A stretch of 32,996 nucleotides of DNA from an uncultured Cetobacterium sp. (GTDB lineage Bacteria; Fusobacteriota; Fusobacteriia; Fusobacteriales; Fusobacteriaceae): NCBI RefSeq assembly GCF_947038635.1, contig NZ_CAMQXC010000014.1, positions 1 to 32,996 of the forward strand, read 5' to 3'. The notes beneath the pieces were generated by a model, which saw only the letters and a list, made by a program, of their open reading frames with translations, was not told the DNA's origin and searched no databases. Position numbers and translations under genes: made by a program. Below are positions 24,977 through 31,867 of the stretch, piece after piece; the stretch's first letter is position 1; every line of letters begins with the position of its first letter.

Positions 24977-25003
24977 CAACTGGGAAATCCCAGTTGTTTT
25001 TAT
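24977..25003 (+). terminator. Hairpin between the two DUF4402 genes
   Basis: CAACTGGGA and TCCCAGTTG form an arm pair, effectively a 7-bp stem with a 6-base loop, followed by TTTTTAT. It looks like a weak intrinsic terminator limiting read-through into the second gene. Its stem heptamer CAACTGG/CCAGTTG is the same as in the riboswitch terminator. Confidence 0.75.
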
Positions 25004-25015
25004 ATGGAGGGGTTT

Positions 25016-25471
25016 ATGTCATTAATATTAACTTTATTTTTATTAACTTTTAGCAATATATTTTCTTCTAATACTTCAGAAGAAAATATGAATATCAACG
25101 CCACTATTATAAAGCCTTTAAAAGTTATCCACAATGGTGATATTAATTACGGTAAAGTTATTCAAGGTTCTACTCATTCAACTAGTGGACATACTTTTAC
25201 AATATACGGAGAACCTGGACAAAAGGTTAAAATTACTCTTGATAGTAAAAATATAAATGGTAATAAAAATTCCATTGTTCTTACTCACGAAAAAAATAGT
25301 TTAAATATTTTAAATGTTTTTTTAAAAAATGAAACAAAAGATAATCCTCAAACTAAATTAAATGAAAAAGGTGAATATAAGTATTCTTTTGACACTGAAC
25401 TTACAGTTCCTAAAAATGCACAAATTGGAAACTATTCTGGAACTTTAACTATGGAAGTTAAATTTAATTAA
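25016..25471 (+). CDS. Secreted DUF4402-like protein B
   Basis: A paralogue of the preceding gene, 151 residues from ATG 25016. This start is chosen because GGAGGGG lies 4-10 bases upstream; the in-frame ATG at 25004 overlaps that ribosome site. The hydrophobic leader MSLILTLFLLTFSNIFS precedes NMNINATIIKPLKVIHNGDI and YGKVIQGS, which parallel protein A (NINAT.IKPL.V and .G.VIQG). It is more basic and Lys/Asn-rich, without the Thr-rich loops of protein A. It ends IGNYSGTLTMEVKFN. The pair probably arose by tandem duplication followed by divergence. Confidence 0.8.
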   Translation: MSLILTLFLLTFSNIFSSNTSEENMNINATIIKPLKVIHNGDINYGKVIQGSTHSTSGHTFTIYGEPGQKVKITLDSKNINGNKNSIVLTHEKNSLNILNVFLKNETKDNPQTKLNEKGEYKYSFDTELTVPKNAQIGNYSGTLTMEVKFN

Positions 25472-25490
25472 TATTCAGTTATAAAAAATA

Positions 25491-25520
25491 AAAACTGAGG
25501 AAATTACTCCTCAGTTTTTT
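25491..25520. terminator. Bidirectional terminator between DUF4402 gene B and the purine permease
   Basis: AAAACTGAGGA and TCCTCAGTTTT form an 11-bp stem around a short loop (AATTAC), with T residues after it on the plus strand and A residues before it. It serves both convergent genes. Confidence 0.85.
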
Positions 25521-26839
25521 TATGCTACAGATACCTCTACTTTTTCATTTTTCTTAGGTAATATCAGGTTCATCACAACTGCTAAAGTTCCAGCTACAAC
25601 AAACCCTGAATCTGTAAATATATATCTTATGCTTTCAGGGAATGCTTCAATCACTCCTGGAACTAATCCTATTCCATACCCTAATCCTAATGAAACTGCC
25701 AGTATAACTGCATTTCTTCCCTCTAATGGTTCTTGATTTATAAGATTTATTCCACTAATTGAAATCATTGAAAAAATCATCACTAAACTTCCACCTATAA
25801 CACTTTGTGGAACCAACGTGAAAGCTGCTGCAACTTTTGGTATAAATGCACTCACTACTAAAAACAGTGCTCCTATTCCTACAACAAATCGACTCATTAC
25901 TCCTGTCATTGCAATTATTCCCGTATTTTGACTAAATGATGTTGTTGGTAGTACTGAAAATATTGTTGCAAAAGCACTTCCTATTCCATCACATATAATT
26001 CCACCCTTTAATTCACTATCTTTCAGTTCTCTCTTAGCACCACCCATTGTAATTCCTGACATATCTCCCATTGTCTCTATAGCAGATACTACAAACATCA
26101 TTACCATAGGAATAATTGCTTCTATGTGAAATGAATATCCAAAAGAAAATGGTCTTGGTATACTAACTACATCTGCTTGTAAAAGTGGTGTTATATCTAT
26201 TTTTCCCATTAAAAAAGCTATTATTGTACCCACTATTGTTCCTATAAAAATTGCTCCTGAACTTGTTACACCCTTTGTAAACTCTTTAAAAAATATTACT
26301 ACTGCTAAAACTATTGTTCCCAAAATTAGATTCTCTTTCGATGCAAAATCAGGTGCTCCGTATCCTCCAGCAAAACTATTTATTCCAACTGGCAAAAGAT
26401 ATAATCCTATAGCTAATATTACCGTTCCTGTAACTATTGGTGGAAAAAATTTTCTTATTCTTTTCATATGAAATCCTAGAAAAGCTTCAAAAATTCCCCC
26501 TATTAATGCTGCTCCCAAAACTCCTTCATATCCAAATTTACTAGCCACTGATATGGCTACTGGTGCAAAAGAAAAATTTGTTCCTACAACTACAGGTAGT
26601 TTAGCTCCCATAGGTCCTAATGTATAAACTTGTACTAAAGTATTTAATCCAGCCACAAGTATTGTTGCTTGTATTAAATTAATTTTTATATCTTGATTAA
26701 AACCAAGTATCCCAGCAACTATTATTATAGGAGTTATATTTCCCATAAACATTGCCATAATATGTTGTAATCCTAATGGAATTGCTGTATTTAAATCTGG
26801 CACTCCATTTAAGTCATAAGGTGATTTGTTTCTCTGCAT
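25520..26839 (-). CDS. NCS2-family nucleobase (xanthine/uracil/guanine) permease
   Basis: An integral membrane symporter of 439 residues with about 12-14 hydrophobic segments. The NAT/NCS2 signature QNTGIIAMTGVMSR is present, as are GTNFSFAPVAI and ETMGDMSG, which fit the family. The guanine-type riboswitch upstream points to purine uptake (guanine, hypoxanthine or xanthine) rather than uracil. I start at ATG 26839; an upstream in-frame ATG at 26857 overlaps the GGAGG ribosome site. It is a single-gene unit. Confidence 0.92.
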   Translation of the reverse strand: MQRNKSPYDLNGVPDLNTAIPLGLQHIMAMFMGNITPIIIVAGILGFNQDIKINLIQATILVAGLNTLVQVYTLGPMGAKLPVVVGTNFSFAPVAISVASKFGYEGVLGAALIGGIFEAFLGFHMKRIRKFFPPIVTGTVILAIGLYLLPVGINSFAGGYGAPDFASKENLILGTIVLAVVIFFKEFTKGVTSSGAIFIGTIVGTIIAFLMGKIDITPLLQADVVSIPRPFSFGYSFHIEAIIPMVMMFVVSAIETMGDMSGITMGGAKRELKDSELKGGIICDGIGSAFATIFSVLPTTSFSQNTGIIAMTGVMSRFVVGIGALFLVVSAFIPKVAAAFTLVPQSVIGGSLVMIFSMISISGINLINQEPLEGRNAVILAVSLGLGYGIGLVPGVIEAFPESIRYIFTDSGFVVAGTLAVVMNLILPKKNEKVEVSVA

Positions 26840-26866
26840 ATTTAAAATTTCCTCCATATTTTAAAT

Positions 26867-26901
26867 AAAAAAGCATAGACTCATGGATAGAATCTATGCT
26901 T
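26867..26901 (-). terminator. Riboswitch-controlled terminator
   Basis: On the minus strand AAGCATAGA and TCTATGCTT form a 9-bp stem with a 13-base loop, then six T residues. It lies between the purine aptamer and the permease start. Guanine bound would favour this hairpin and stop transcription. Confidence 0.88.
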
Positions 26902-26916
26902 AAATGCAGTTAGTTC

Positions 26917-26989
26917 TACCCATAGTGTCTTCATTTACGGTAAAGACGTAGAAACTATTGGACCATATTTCCAAAAATATATGAGTATG
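26917..26989 (-). ncRNA. Guanine-type purine riboswitch aptamer
   Basis: The minus strand has TACTCATATA, GGAAATATGG, AGTTTCTACG, TTACCGTAAATG and GACACTATGGGTA in order, the classic purine aptamer. P1 (TACTCATA / TATGGGTA) is fully paired. The specificity nucleotide equivalent to position 74 is C (ACTATG), which indicates guanine/hypoxanthine rather than adenine. Confidence 0.94.
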
Positions 26990-27010
26990 TTTTTTATTGT
27001 TTTGTATTTT

Positions 27011-27757
27011 TTACAGTTGCTCTAATAACTCATCTGATATATCAAAGTTTGAATAAACGTCATTTACATCATCTAAATCATCTAATCCTTCATATAATGC
27101 CATTACTTTTTTAGCAGTCTCTAAATCAGTAATTTGTACTTTATTATCTGGAATCATTGCAACTTCTGCTTCAGTTACATTATAACCAGCTTTTTTTAAT
27201 TCTTCTGCTACTGTATTGCAATCTGCTGAATCTGTTAAAACAGTAAACTCTCCATCTTCCTCTTTAACATCCTCTGCGCCAGCTTCTAAAGCTGCCATCA
27301 TTAGCTCATCAGTGTCTACACCTTCAGCTGAAACTATAATTTCTCCTTTTCTTTGGAACATCCAAGATACAGCACCATCTGTTCCTAAATTTCCATTTCT
27401 TCTAGAAAAAGTCGCTCTAACTTCTGAAGCTGATCTATTTTTATTATCTGTTACCACTTCAACTATAAAAGCTGTTCCTTCTGGACCATATCCTTCATAT
27501 CTAATCTCCATGTAATCTACACCATCAAGTTCACCAGTACCTTTTTTTATAGCTCTCTCTAGGTTATCTTTTGGCATATTAGCAGCTTTTGCTTTATCTA
27601 TTGCAAGTCTTAATCTAGGATTAAAGTTTGGATCTCCTCCAGCTTCCTTCGCTGCGATTGTTAACTCTTTTCCTAATTTTGTGAATAGCTTTCCTCTTTT
27701 AGCGTCTTGAGCACCTTTTCTATGCTTTATATTAGACCATTTACTATGTCCTGCCAC
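27011..27757 (-). CDS. yebC: YebC/PmpR family protein
   Basis: A 248-residue member of the YebC/PmpR family, known as transcriptional regulators or translation-related factors. MAGHSKWSNIKHRKGAQDAK is the highly conserved N-terminus. YGPEGTAFIVEVVTDNKNR and the acidic C-terminal part (DVYSNFDISDELLEQL) complete the three-domain pattern. It has its own promoter and lies upstream of the purine riboswitch with only a short gap, so some read-through into the riboswitch is possible. Confidence 0.96.
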   Translation of the reverse strand: MAGHSKWSNIKHRKGAQDAKRGKLFTKLGKELTIAAKEAGGDPNFNPRLRLAIDKAKAANMPKDNLERAIKKGTGELDGVDYMEIRYEGYGPEGTAFIVEVVTDNKNRSASEVRATFSRRNGNLGTDGAVSWMFQRKGEIIVSAEGVDTDELMMAALEAGAEDVKEEDGEFTVLTDSADCNTVAEELKKAGYNVTEAEVAMIPDNKVQITDLETAKKVMALYEGLDDLDDVNDVYSNFDISDELLEQL

Positions 27758-27791
27758 AAAAACTCCTCCTCATTTTTAAATATCTTCTTAA

Positions 27792-27820
27792 ATTTTATCA
27801 TAACCACTATTTTTTTTCAA
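27792..27820 (-). promoter_or_regulatory. Promoter of yebC
   Basis: Minus-strand -35 TTGAAA at 27815-27820 inside the end of the glycosyltransferase gene, a 17-base spacer and -10 TAAAAT at 27792-27797 with TGA before it. Confidence 0.72.
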
Positions 27821-28859
27821 TATATTTGGGTACAAGCTCCATTTTTTCCTTTACTTTTTCTAAAATAATATCTGGAGTAATTAATCTATACTTTTCTTCA
27901 TACGATAAATTATCATATGTTTTATCTAAAAGTACATCTCTTGGTTCTATTCCCTCATGTCTTTTATTATCTCTTGAAAGCCAGTCTCTTTTACTTGAAC
28001 CAGGACTAAATATTGAAAAACTTGGAATATCTATAGCTTGAGCTAAATGTCTAGGTCCACCTTCATTTCCCACAAATATATCACAATTAGAAAGTAGTGC
28101 TCCTAACTCTCTTATACTTTTTGTATTTATATCTGATACTATTCTTTTATCCCAATTTAAATCTTCATGGAACTTTTTAGCAAACTCCTTCTCATTTGGT
28201 GAGTAATATAAAATAATTTGACAATCGAATTCATCTAATATTTTTTTAGCTAACTCTTTCATTAAATCTATAGGATAAACCTTACTCTCTCTTCTCGAAT
28301 TTATAGCTAAAGGAATTATTATTTTATTAAAATTCACCCCTGCTTCTTCCATTCTTTTTCTTAAATCATTTTTTTCTTCAGGTAAAAATGTTAAAGAGTA
28401 GTTTTTATTTAACTTTACATCTATCCCATCATCTGAAAGTGGCTTTAACATCTTTAAGAATTTCTCAGCTTTATCAAATTCACTTGAAGGTTCTGGTATG
28501 CTATGTGTATACGTATAACCTCTTTTTGGCTTCCATCTACCTATCTTATACTTTGCTTTTCTCGATAATAACGTAAATACTTCACTTTTAGGTGTGGACA
28601 TTATATCAATAACTATATCATAATCAGCTCTTGTCACATTCCAAACTTTTTTTAAATATTTAAAAGGATTTTTTTGCTCATTCTTTGATATAGATATAAC
28701 TTTATTTAAATATTCCTGGTGTTCAAATAATGGAGCCACATGATTATATAATACATAATCAATTTCTGCCTCTGGATACGTTTCTTTTAAACTTTTACAT
28801 ATTACAGAAGACAATATTGCATCACCAATCTGTTTAAACCTTACTACTAAAATTTTCAT
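27807..28859 (-). CDS. Glycosyltransferase family 9 protein (heptosyltransferase-like)
   Basis: A 350-residue member of glycosyltransferase family 9, probably adding heptose or a related sugar to the lipopolysaccharide core on the inner face of the membrane. The N-terminus MKILVVRFKQIGDAILSS is the family start. The nucleotide-sugar site NEGGPRHLAQAIDIP near residue 262 corresponds to the D-GP-HLA motif, followed by FSPGSS. The acceptor is unknown. It follows the UDG-like gene by one base. Confidence 0.92.
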   Translation of the reverse strand: MKILVVRFKQIGDAILSSVICKSLKETYPEAEIDYVLYNHVAPLFEHQEYLNKVISISKNEQKNPFKYLKKVWNVTRADYDIVIDIMSTPKSEVFTLLSRKAKYKIGRWKPKRGYTYTHSIPEPSSEFDKAEKFLKMLKPLSDDGIDVKLNKNYSLTFLPEEKNDLRKRMEEAGVNFNKIIIPLAINSRRESKVYPIDLMKELAKKILDEFDCQIILYYSPNEKEFAKKFHEDLNWDKRIVSDINTKSIRELGALLSNCDIFVGNEGGPRHLAQAIDIPSFSIFSPGSSKRDWLSRDNKRHEGIEPRDVLLDKTYDNLSYEEKYRLITPDIILEKVKEKMELVPKYIEKK

Positions 28860-28860
28860 A

Positions 28861-29439
28861 TTAAATCCCCTCTATAGTATTTTTTATAGTCTTTAAATCT
28901 CCCCAAAATTCTACTGCTACTTTAGATCTTTTTCCACCATCATCTCTTGATTTTTTAGCAAAATTAGCATCATATGTTGCTAATAATTTTATGTTCCCTC
29001 TCCAATCCAAAATTTTCCCTTTTTCTTGAAGAAACTTAAACTCTCTCTCTAATAATAACTCTGCTACATCTTGTCCTAAAGCTACAATAACTTCCGGATT
29101 CATTAACGATATCTGCATCATTAGGTATTCTTTTAAATCTCTTTTATCTCGCTCTTCTAACTCTCTATAATTTTTCTCAGATTTTGTTAATGTTGTTATA
29201 TAATAATCTTCTGGTACTAATCCGACTATATCACAAAGCTTTATCAAAAATTCTCCACTAGACCCTGGTCTTACTTTTAAATTTTCATCTATATATAAAT
29301 TAGAATCATCTCCTACAAAAAGTACCTTTCCATAGAAATTTCCTGTTCCTAAGACTATTTTTTCATTACTATCTTTTAGTACGTCCGTAGTTCCTATTTC
29401 AAACTTCAACTCTTCTAATAGTTTTTCAATCTCCTCCAT
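28861..29439 (-). CDS. Divergent uracil-DNA glycosylase-like protein
   Basis: A 192-residue protein with the overall pattern of family 4 uracil-DNA glycosylases: VLFVGDDSN...PGSSGEFL (about 40-65), YYITTLTKSEKNYR (79-92), EVIVALGQDVAELLL (106-120) and LLATYDANF (152-160). Key residues are altered. Only one cysteine (Cys69) is present, so the 4Fe-4S cluster of family 4 cannot form. The motif usually ending in CRPPxNR reads SEKNYR, and the catalytic TYHPS region reads TYDAN. It is therefore a non-catalytic or differently acting relative. It lies 8 bases after the MBL gene. Confidence 0.75.
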   Translation of the reverse strand: MEEIEKLLEELKFEIGTTDVLKDSNEKIVLGTGNFYGKVLFVGDDSNLYIDENLKVRPGSSGEFLIKLCDIVGLVPEDYYITTLTKSEKNYRELEERDKRDLKEYLMMQISLMNPEVIVALGQDVAELLLEREFKFLQEKGKILDWRGNIKLLATYDANFAKKSRDDGGKRSKVAVEFWGDLKTIKNTIEGI

Positions 29440-29447
29440 AATTCCTC

Positions 29448-30221
29448 CTAAAATTTAATTAACTTACTACACACATCTTGATGAGCAATTTCTACTGAAA
29501 TTTCAATATTGTGTCTTAATAATTCGTCTAAAACTGCATCAATAGCCAATTTTGGATCATTACTGTCTTTACTCATATGAGCTAAATAAACTTTTTTTAA
29601 TTTTTCATGATATGCTTCTCTAATAAATCTAGCACAATCATTATTTGATAGATGCCCATTTCTACTTTTTACACGTGCTTTTAAATCCCATGGGTATGAG
29701 CAATCCATTAACTTATGATAATCATAATTACACTCTATCACCATAACATCTACTTCTCTAAAAGCTTCTCTAACAGTGTTATCAATATATCCTAAATCTG
29801 TAGCAATCGCAACTTTGCTTCCTGAACTCTCCTCTATTCTAAATCCTATTGTTCTTTCAGCGTCATGCATTACATCAAAAGGATAAACCATACTATCTCC
29901 AACCCAAAAAGCTTCTTCTATAAATCTTAAATTTTCATCCTTGATTTTTCCAATCTTTAACATTCCAGCTTCATAGCTTTCCTTTGTAATATAGATAGGA
30001 ATATCATATTTTCTTGATAGTATTCCAGCTCCTTGAATATGATCACCATGTTCATGAGTTATTAAAATCCCATCTATATTACAAATCTCTATATCTATTT
30101 TCTTTAACTGTTCCTCTATTTTTTTTCCACTAAATCCAGCATCGATTAATAAGTTTATATTATCAGTTTCTACAAAAAGAGCATTCCCTTTACTTCCACT
30201 TCCTAGTACTGCTAATTTCAT
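29448..30221 (-). CDS. walJ: MBL-fold hydrolase, WalJ/YycJ type
   Basis: A 257-residue metallo-beta-lactamase-fold protein, probably a nuclease- or hydrolase-like enzyme. The metal motif THEHGDH is at 55-61, with further ligands in MHDAERTIG, ATDLGYID and the C-terminal YLAHMSKDSND. This length and order match the YycJ/WalJ family, which in Firmicutes sits with the WalRK kinase; that kinase is absent here. It heads a unit with the UDG-like and glycosyltransferase genes. Confidence 0.9.
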   Translation of the reverse strand: MKLAVLGSGSKGNALFVETDNINLLIDAGFSGKKIEEQLKKIDIEICNIDGILITHEHGDHIQGAGILSRKYDIPIYITKESYEAGMLKIGKIKDENLRFIEEAFWVGDSMVYPFDVMHDAERTIGFRIEESSGSKVAIATDLGYIDNTVREAFREVDVMVIECNYDYHKLMDCSYPWDLKARVKSRNGHLSNNDCARFIREAYHEKLKKVYLAHMSKDSNDPKLAIDAVLDELLRHNIEISVEIAHQDVCSKLIKF

Positions 30222-30256
30222 GACACTTCCTTTCTAAATACATATCTCAAGTATAT

Positions 30257-30277
30257 ATTATATCATAAAAAAACCTC
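30257..30277 (-). promoter_or_regulatory. Promoter of the walJ unit
   Basis: Minus-strand -10 TATAAT at 30257-30262 with TGA before it (extended -10). A TTGCTA -35-like element 16 bases upstream lies within the 3' arm of the rubredoxin terminator, so the two signals overlap. Confidence 0.6.
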
Positions 30278-30300
30278 TTAGCAAATACTGCTAAGAGGTT
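30267..30300 (-). terminator. Intrinsic terminator after rubredoxin
   Basis: On the minus strand AACCTCTTAGC / GCTAAGAGGTT form an 11-bp stem with a 7-base loop followed by a run of T residues. It ends the superoxide reductase-rubredoxin transcript. Confidence 0.92.
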
Positions 30301-30314
30301 GGATAATACGTTAA

Positions 30315-30476
30315 TTAAATTTCTTCAAAATGGTCTTTTCCCACATAACATAATGGGCAAACCCAATCTTCTGGTACATCTTCCCATTTTGTTCCTGGAG
30401 CTACTCCATTTTCTTGATCACCTATTGATTCATCATAAACATAATCGCAAATTACACACCTCATATGCTTTCCCAT
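30315..30476 (-). CDS. Rubredoxin
   Basis: A 53-residue iron-sulfur electron carrier, found by direct translation of the minus strand. The four iron ligands are Cys7 and Cys10 (RCVICDYVYDE) and Cys40 and Cys43 (WVCPLCYVGKDHFEE). Aromatic core residues Tyr12, Tyr14 and Trp38 and the PGTKWEDVP loop are typical. The residue after Cys43 is Tyr instead of the near-invariant Gly. A GGGGG ribosome site precedes the ATG at 30476. It follows the superoxide reductase gene by 18 bases and is its likely electron donor. Confidence 0.95.
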   Translation of the reverse strand: MGKHMRCVICDYVYDESIGDQENGVAPGTKWEDVPEDWVCPLCYVGKDHFEEI

Positions 30477-30494
30477 TTTATACCCCCTTATTAA

Positions 30495-30866
30495 TTAATT
30501 ACTCCATAACCCGTGAATGTTACAATACTCTCTTGCGCATACTGATTTCCCTTTTGGAACTTTGAAGTATGCCTCAGGTGCTTCTCCTGGTTTTAAGTAT
30601 TTTCTATATAAGAAGTCATCTACACAAATTTCTATCATTTGAATATAATGCTCCTCTGTCATTGGATGAGCCATCTCTTTACCAACTTTTACTAAATATC
30701 CATCCTCTTTTTCCTCTACAAACGGAACATGTTTTTCTGTTGATGCATCTTGAGTCTTTTCTTTTACTAACTCTAACCCTTCTACAGAAACACCATCTTT
30801 ATCTGCTACAATTACCTCTAATAATACTGGGTTTTCTTTCACTTTAAAAATTTCATAAACTTTCAT
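30495..30866 (-). CDS. sor: Superoxide reductase (neelaredoxin class)
   Basis: Reduces superoxide to hydrogen peroxide without making oxygen, a defence used by anaerobes. The 123-residue protein has the catalytic iron site complete: His46 in EKHVP with Glu44/Lys45, His67 and His73 in AHPMTEEHY, and Cys115/His118 in CAREYCNIHG. The N-terminal desulforedoxin domain is absent, so it is the one-iron class. It neighbours PerR and a rubredoxin. AAAGGAGG precedes the ATG. Confidence 0.94.
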   Translation of the reverse strand: MKVYEIFKVKENPVLLEVIVADKDGVSVEGLELVKEKTQDASTEKHVPFVEEKEDGYLVKVGKEMAHPMTEEHYIQMIEICVDDFLYRKYLKPGEAPEAYFKVPKGKSVCAREYCNIHGLWSN

Positions 30867-30881
30867 GATAACCTCCTTTAA

Positions 30882-30911
30882 TTATTAAACATATTTTTTA
30901 TATTTTGACAA
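30882..30911 (-). promoter_or_regulatory. Candidate promoter and operator of superoxide reductase
   Basis: Minus-strand TTGTCA at 30906-30911, an 18-base spacer and TAATAA at 30882-30887. TTTAAT-T-ATTAAA, a 6-1-6 inverted repeat overlapping the -10, is similar in layout to a PerR box but matches only about five of seven bases per half-site. Confidence 0.45.
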
Positions 30912-31322
30912 TTAATTATTCTGACATTTAGGACAAGTTCCTTTAAAATAAACATGATACTCATCAATTTTAAAATCTTTCATATTTCCTACAATAAGCT
31001 GATCTATCACTACTGGAATATCAAAGACTTTTTTACAATTTACACATTTAAAATGACCGTGCACATGTGTGTCTACATCATATCTAGTTTCATTTTCTTC
31101 TATTGTTATTACTTTAGCAATTCCCTTTTCTATAAAAAGATTTAATGTATTATAAACTGTAGTTTTAGAAAGAGTAGGAATTTCAGGACATAAAGCCTTA
31201 TAAATCTCATCAACTGTTGGATGAGTTTTATTCTCTAACAAATATTCAAATACTTTCATTCTTTGATATGAGGGTTTTATATCATGTATCTTTAAATGTT
31301 CACCTATATTTTCAATATACAT
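30912..31322 (-). CDS. perR: Fur-family peroxide regulator PerR
   Basis: A 136-residue transcriptional repressor. The winged helix covers about 1-80. The regulatory-metal ligands fit PerR with a constant offset of three from Bacillus: His34, Asp82, His88, His90 and Asp101. The structural zinc site has Cys93/Cys96 and Cys130/Cys133. Asp101 instead of Glu distinguishes it from Fur. I start at the ATG at 31322, because AAAGGAGG lies just before it; an upstream in-frame ATG at 31382 is within the promoter. It probably controls the adjacent superoxide reductase-rubredoxin genes and itself. Confidence 0.92.
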   Translation of the reverse strand: MYIENIGEHLKIHDIKPSYQRMKVFEYLLENKTHPTVDEIYKALCPEIPTLSKTTVYNTLNLFIEKGIAKVITIEENETRYDVDTHVHGHFKCVNCKKVFDIPVVIDQLIVGNMKDFKIDEYHVYFKGTCPKCQNN

Positions 31323-31340
31323 GCTTCCTCCTTTTGAAAC

Positions 31341-31358
31341 AATTACAATTTTGTAATT
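31341..31358. promoter_or_regulatory. Candidate operator in the perR leader
   Basis: An 18-base inverted repeat AATTACAA-TT-TTGTAATT with 8-bp arms, between the transcription start and the ribosome site of perR. It is well placed for autoregulation by roadblock. The spacing (8-2-8) is not the standard 7-1-7 PerR box. Confidence 0.5.
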
Positions 31359-31373
31359 ATTCTTTTTTATTTT

Positions 31374-31402
31374 AATATACACCTTTTTAGTATTTTTGTC
31401 AA
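31374..31402 (-). promoter_or_regulatory. Promoter of perR
   Basis: Minus-strand perfect -35 TTGACA at 31397-31402, a 17-base spacer and -10 TATATT at 31374-31379. It lies partly over the end of the GNAT gene. Confidence 0.78.
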
Positions 31403-31406
31403 GTAA

Positions 31407-31859
31407 TCACAATAATTTTTTAATCATTAAATATCTATCAATTCCTGTTCCATACTCATCTTTTTGTAGTTCCTCTATTAAATAACCGGCTTTTTCATAC
31501 ATATTTATAGCTTGAATGTTTTCAGGATCAACTGTTAAGTATATCTTTTCTATTTCTAGCATTTTTAATTTATTATGACACTCTTCTAACAGTATTTTTC
31601 CATATCCTTTTCCTCTTTCCTTTAAAGAAGTTGAAAATCCATATAAAAAAACCTCTTTTTTTCCTAGCACTCCTTGAAATTGAGCAACTGACAACAACTC
31701 ATTATTTTCATCTAATAATACATAAAGTTTCCCATACCTAATAAAGCTCATAATCATCCACATGTCAGCTCCACCCATTACACCAAAACTTTCTACTTCA
31801 TTATTAAATATTTTTTTTATCAATCCTCTATTTTCTGCACCAACTTCTATTACTTTCAT
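31407..31859 (-). CDS. GNAT family N-acetyltransferase
   Basis: A 150-residue acetyl-CoA-dependent transferase. The acetyl-CoA motif RGKGYG (82-87) is preceded by the beta-4 strand EVFLYGFSTS. The later VDPENIQAINMYEKAGY is the usual motif B region. The acceptor is unknown; a role in protein or small-molecule acetylation is possible. It starts 8 bases after truA ends. Confidence 0.9.
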   Translation of the reverse strand: MKVIEVGAENRGLIKKIFNNEVESFGVMGGADMWMIMSFIRYGKLYVLLDENNELLSVAQFQGVLGKKEVFLYGFSTSLKERGKGYGKILLEECHNKLKMLEIEKIYLTVDPENIQAINMYEKAGYLIEELQKDEYGTGIDRYLMIKKLL

Positions 31860-31867
31860 TACTCCTC

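Noticed and set aside
30299-30565. Plus-strand open frame over the rubredoxin gene
   Set aside because: The minus strand encodes a clear four-cysteine rubredoxin with a ribosome site; the plus frame is its shadow.
31323-31382. PerR with a 20-residue N-terminal extension
   Set aside because: It overlaps the -10 element and operator; a strong ribosome site stands before ATG 31322.
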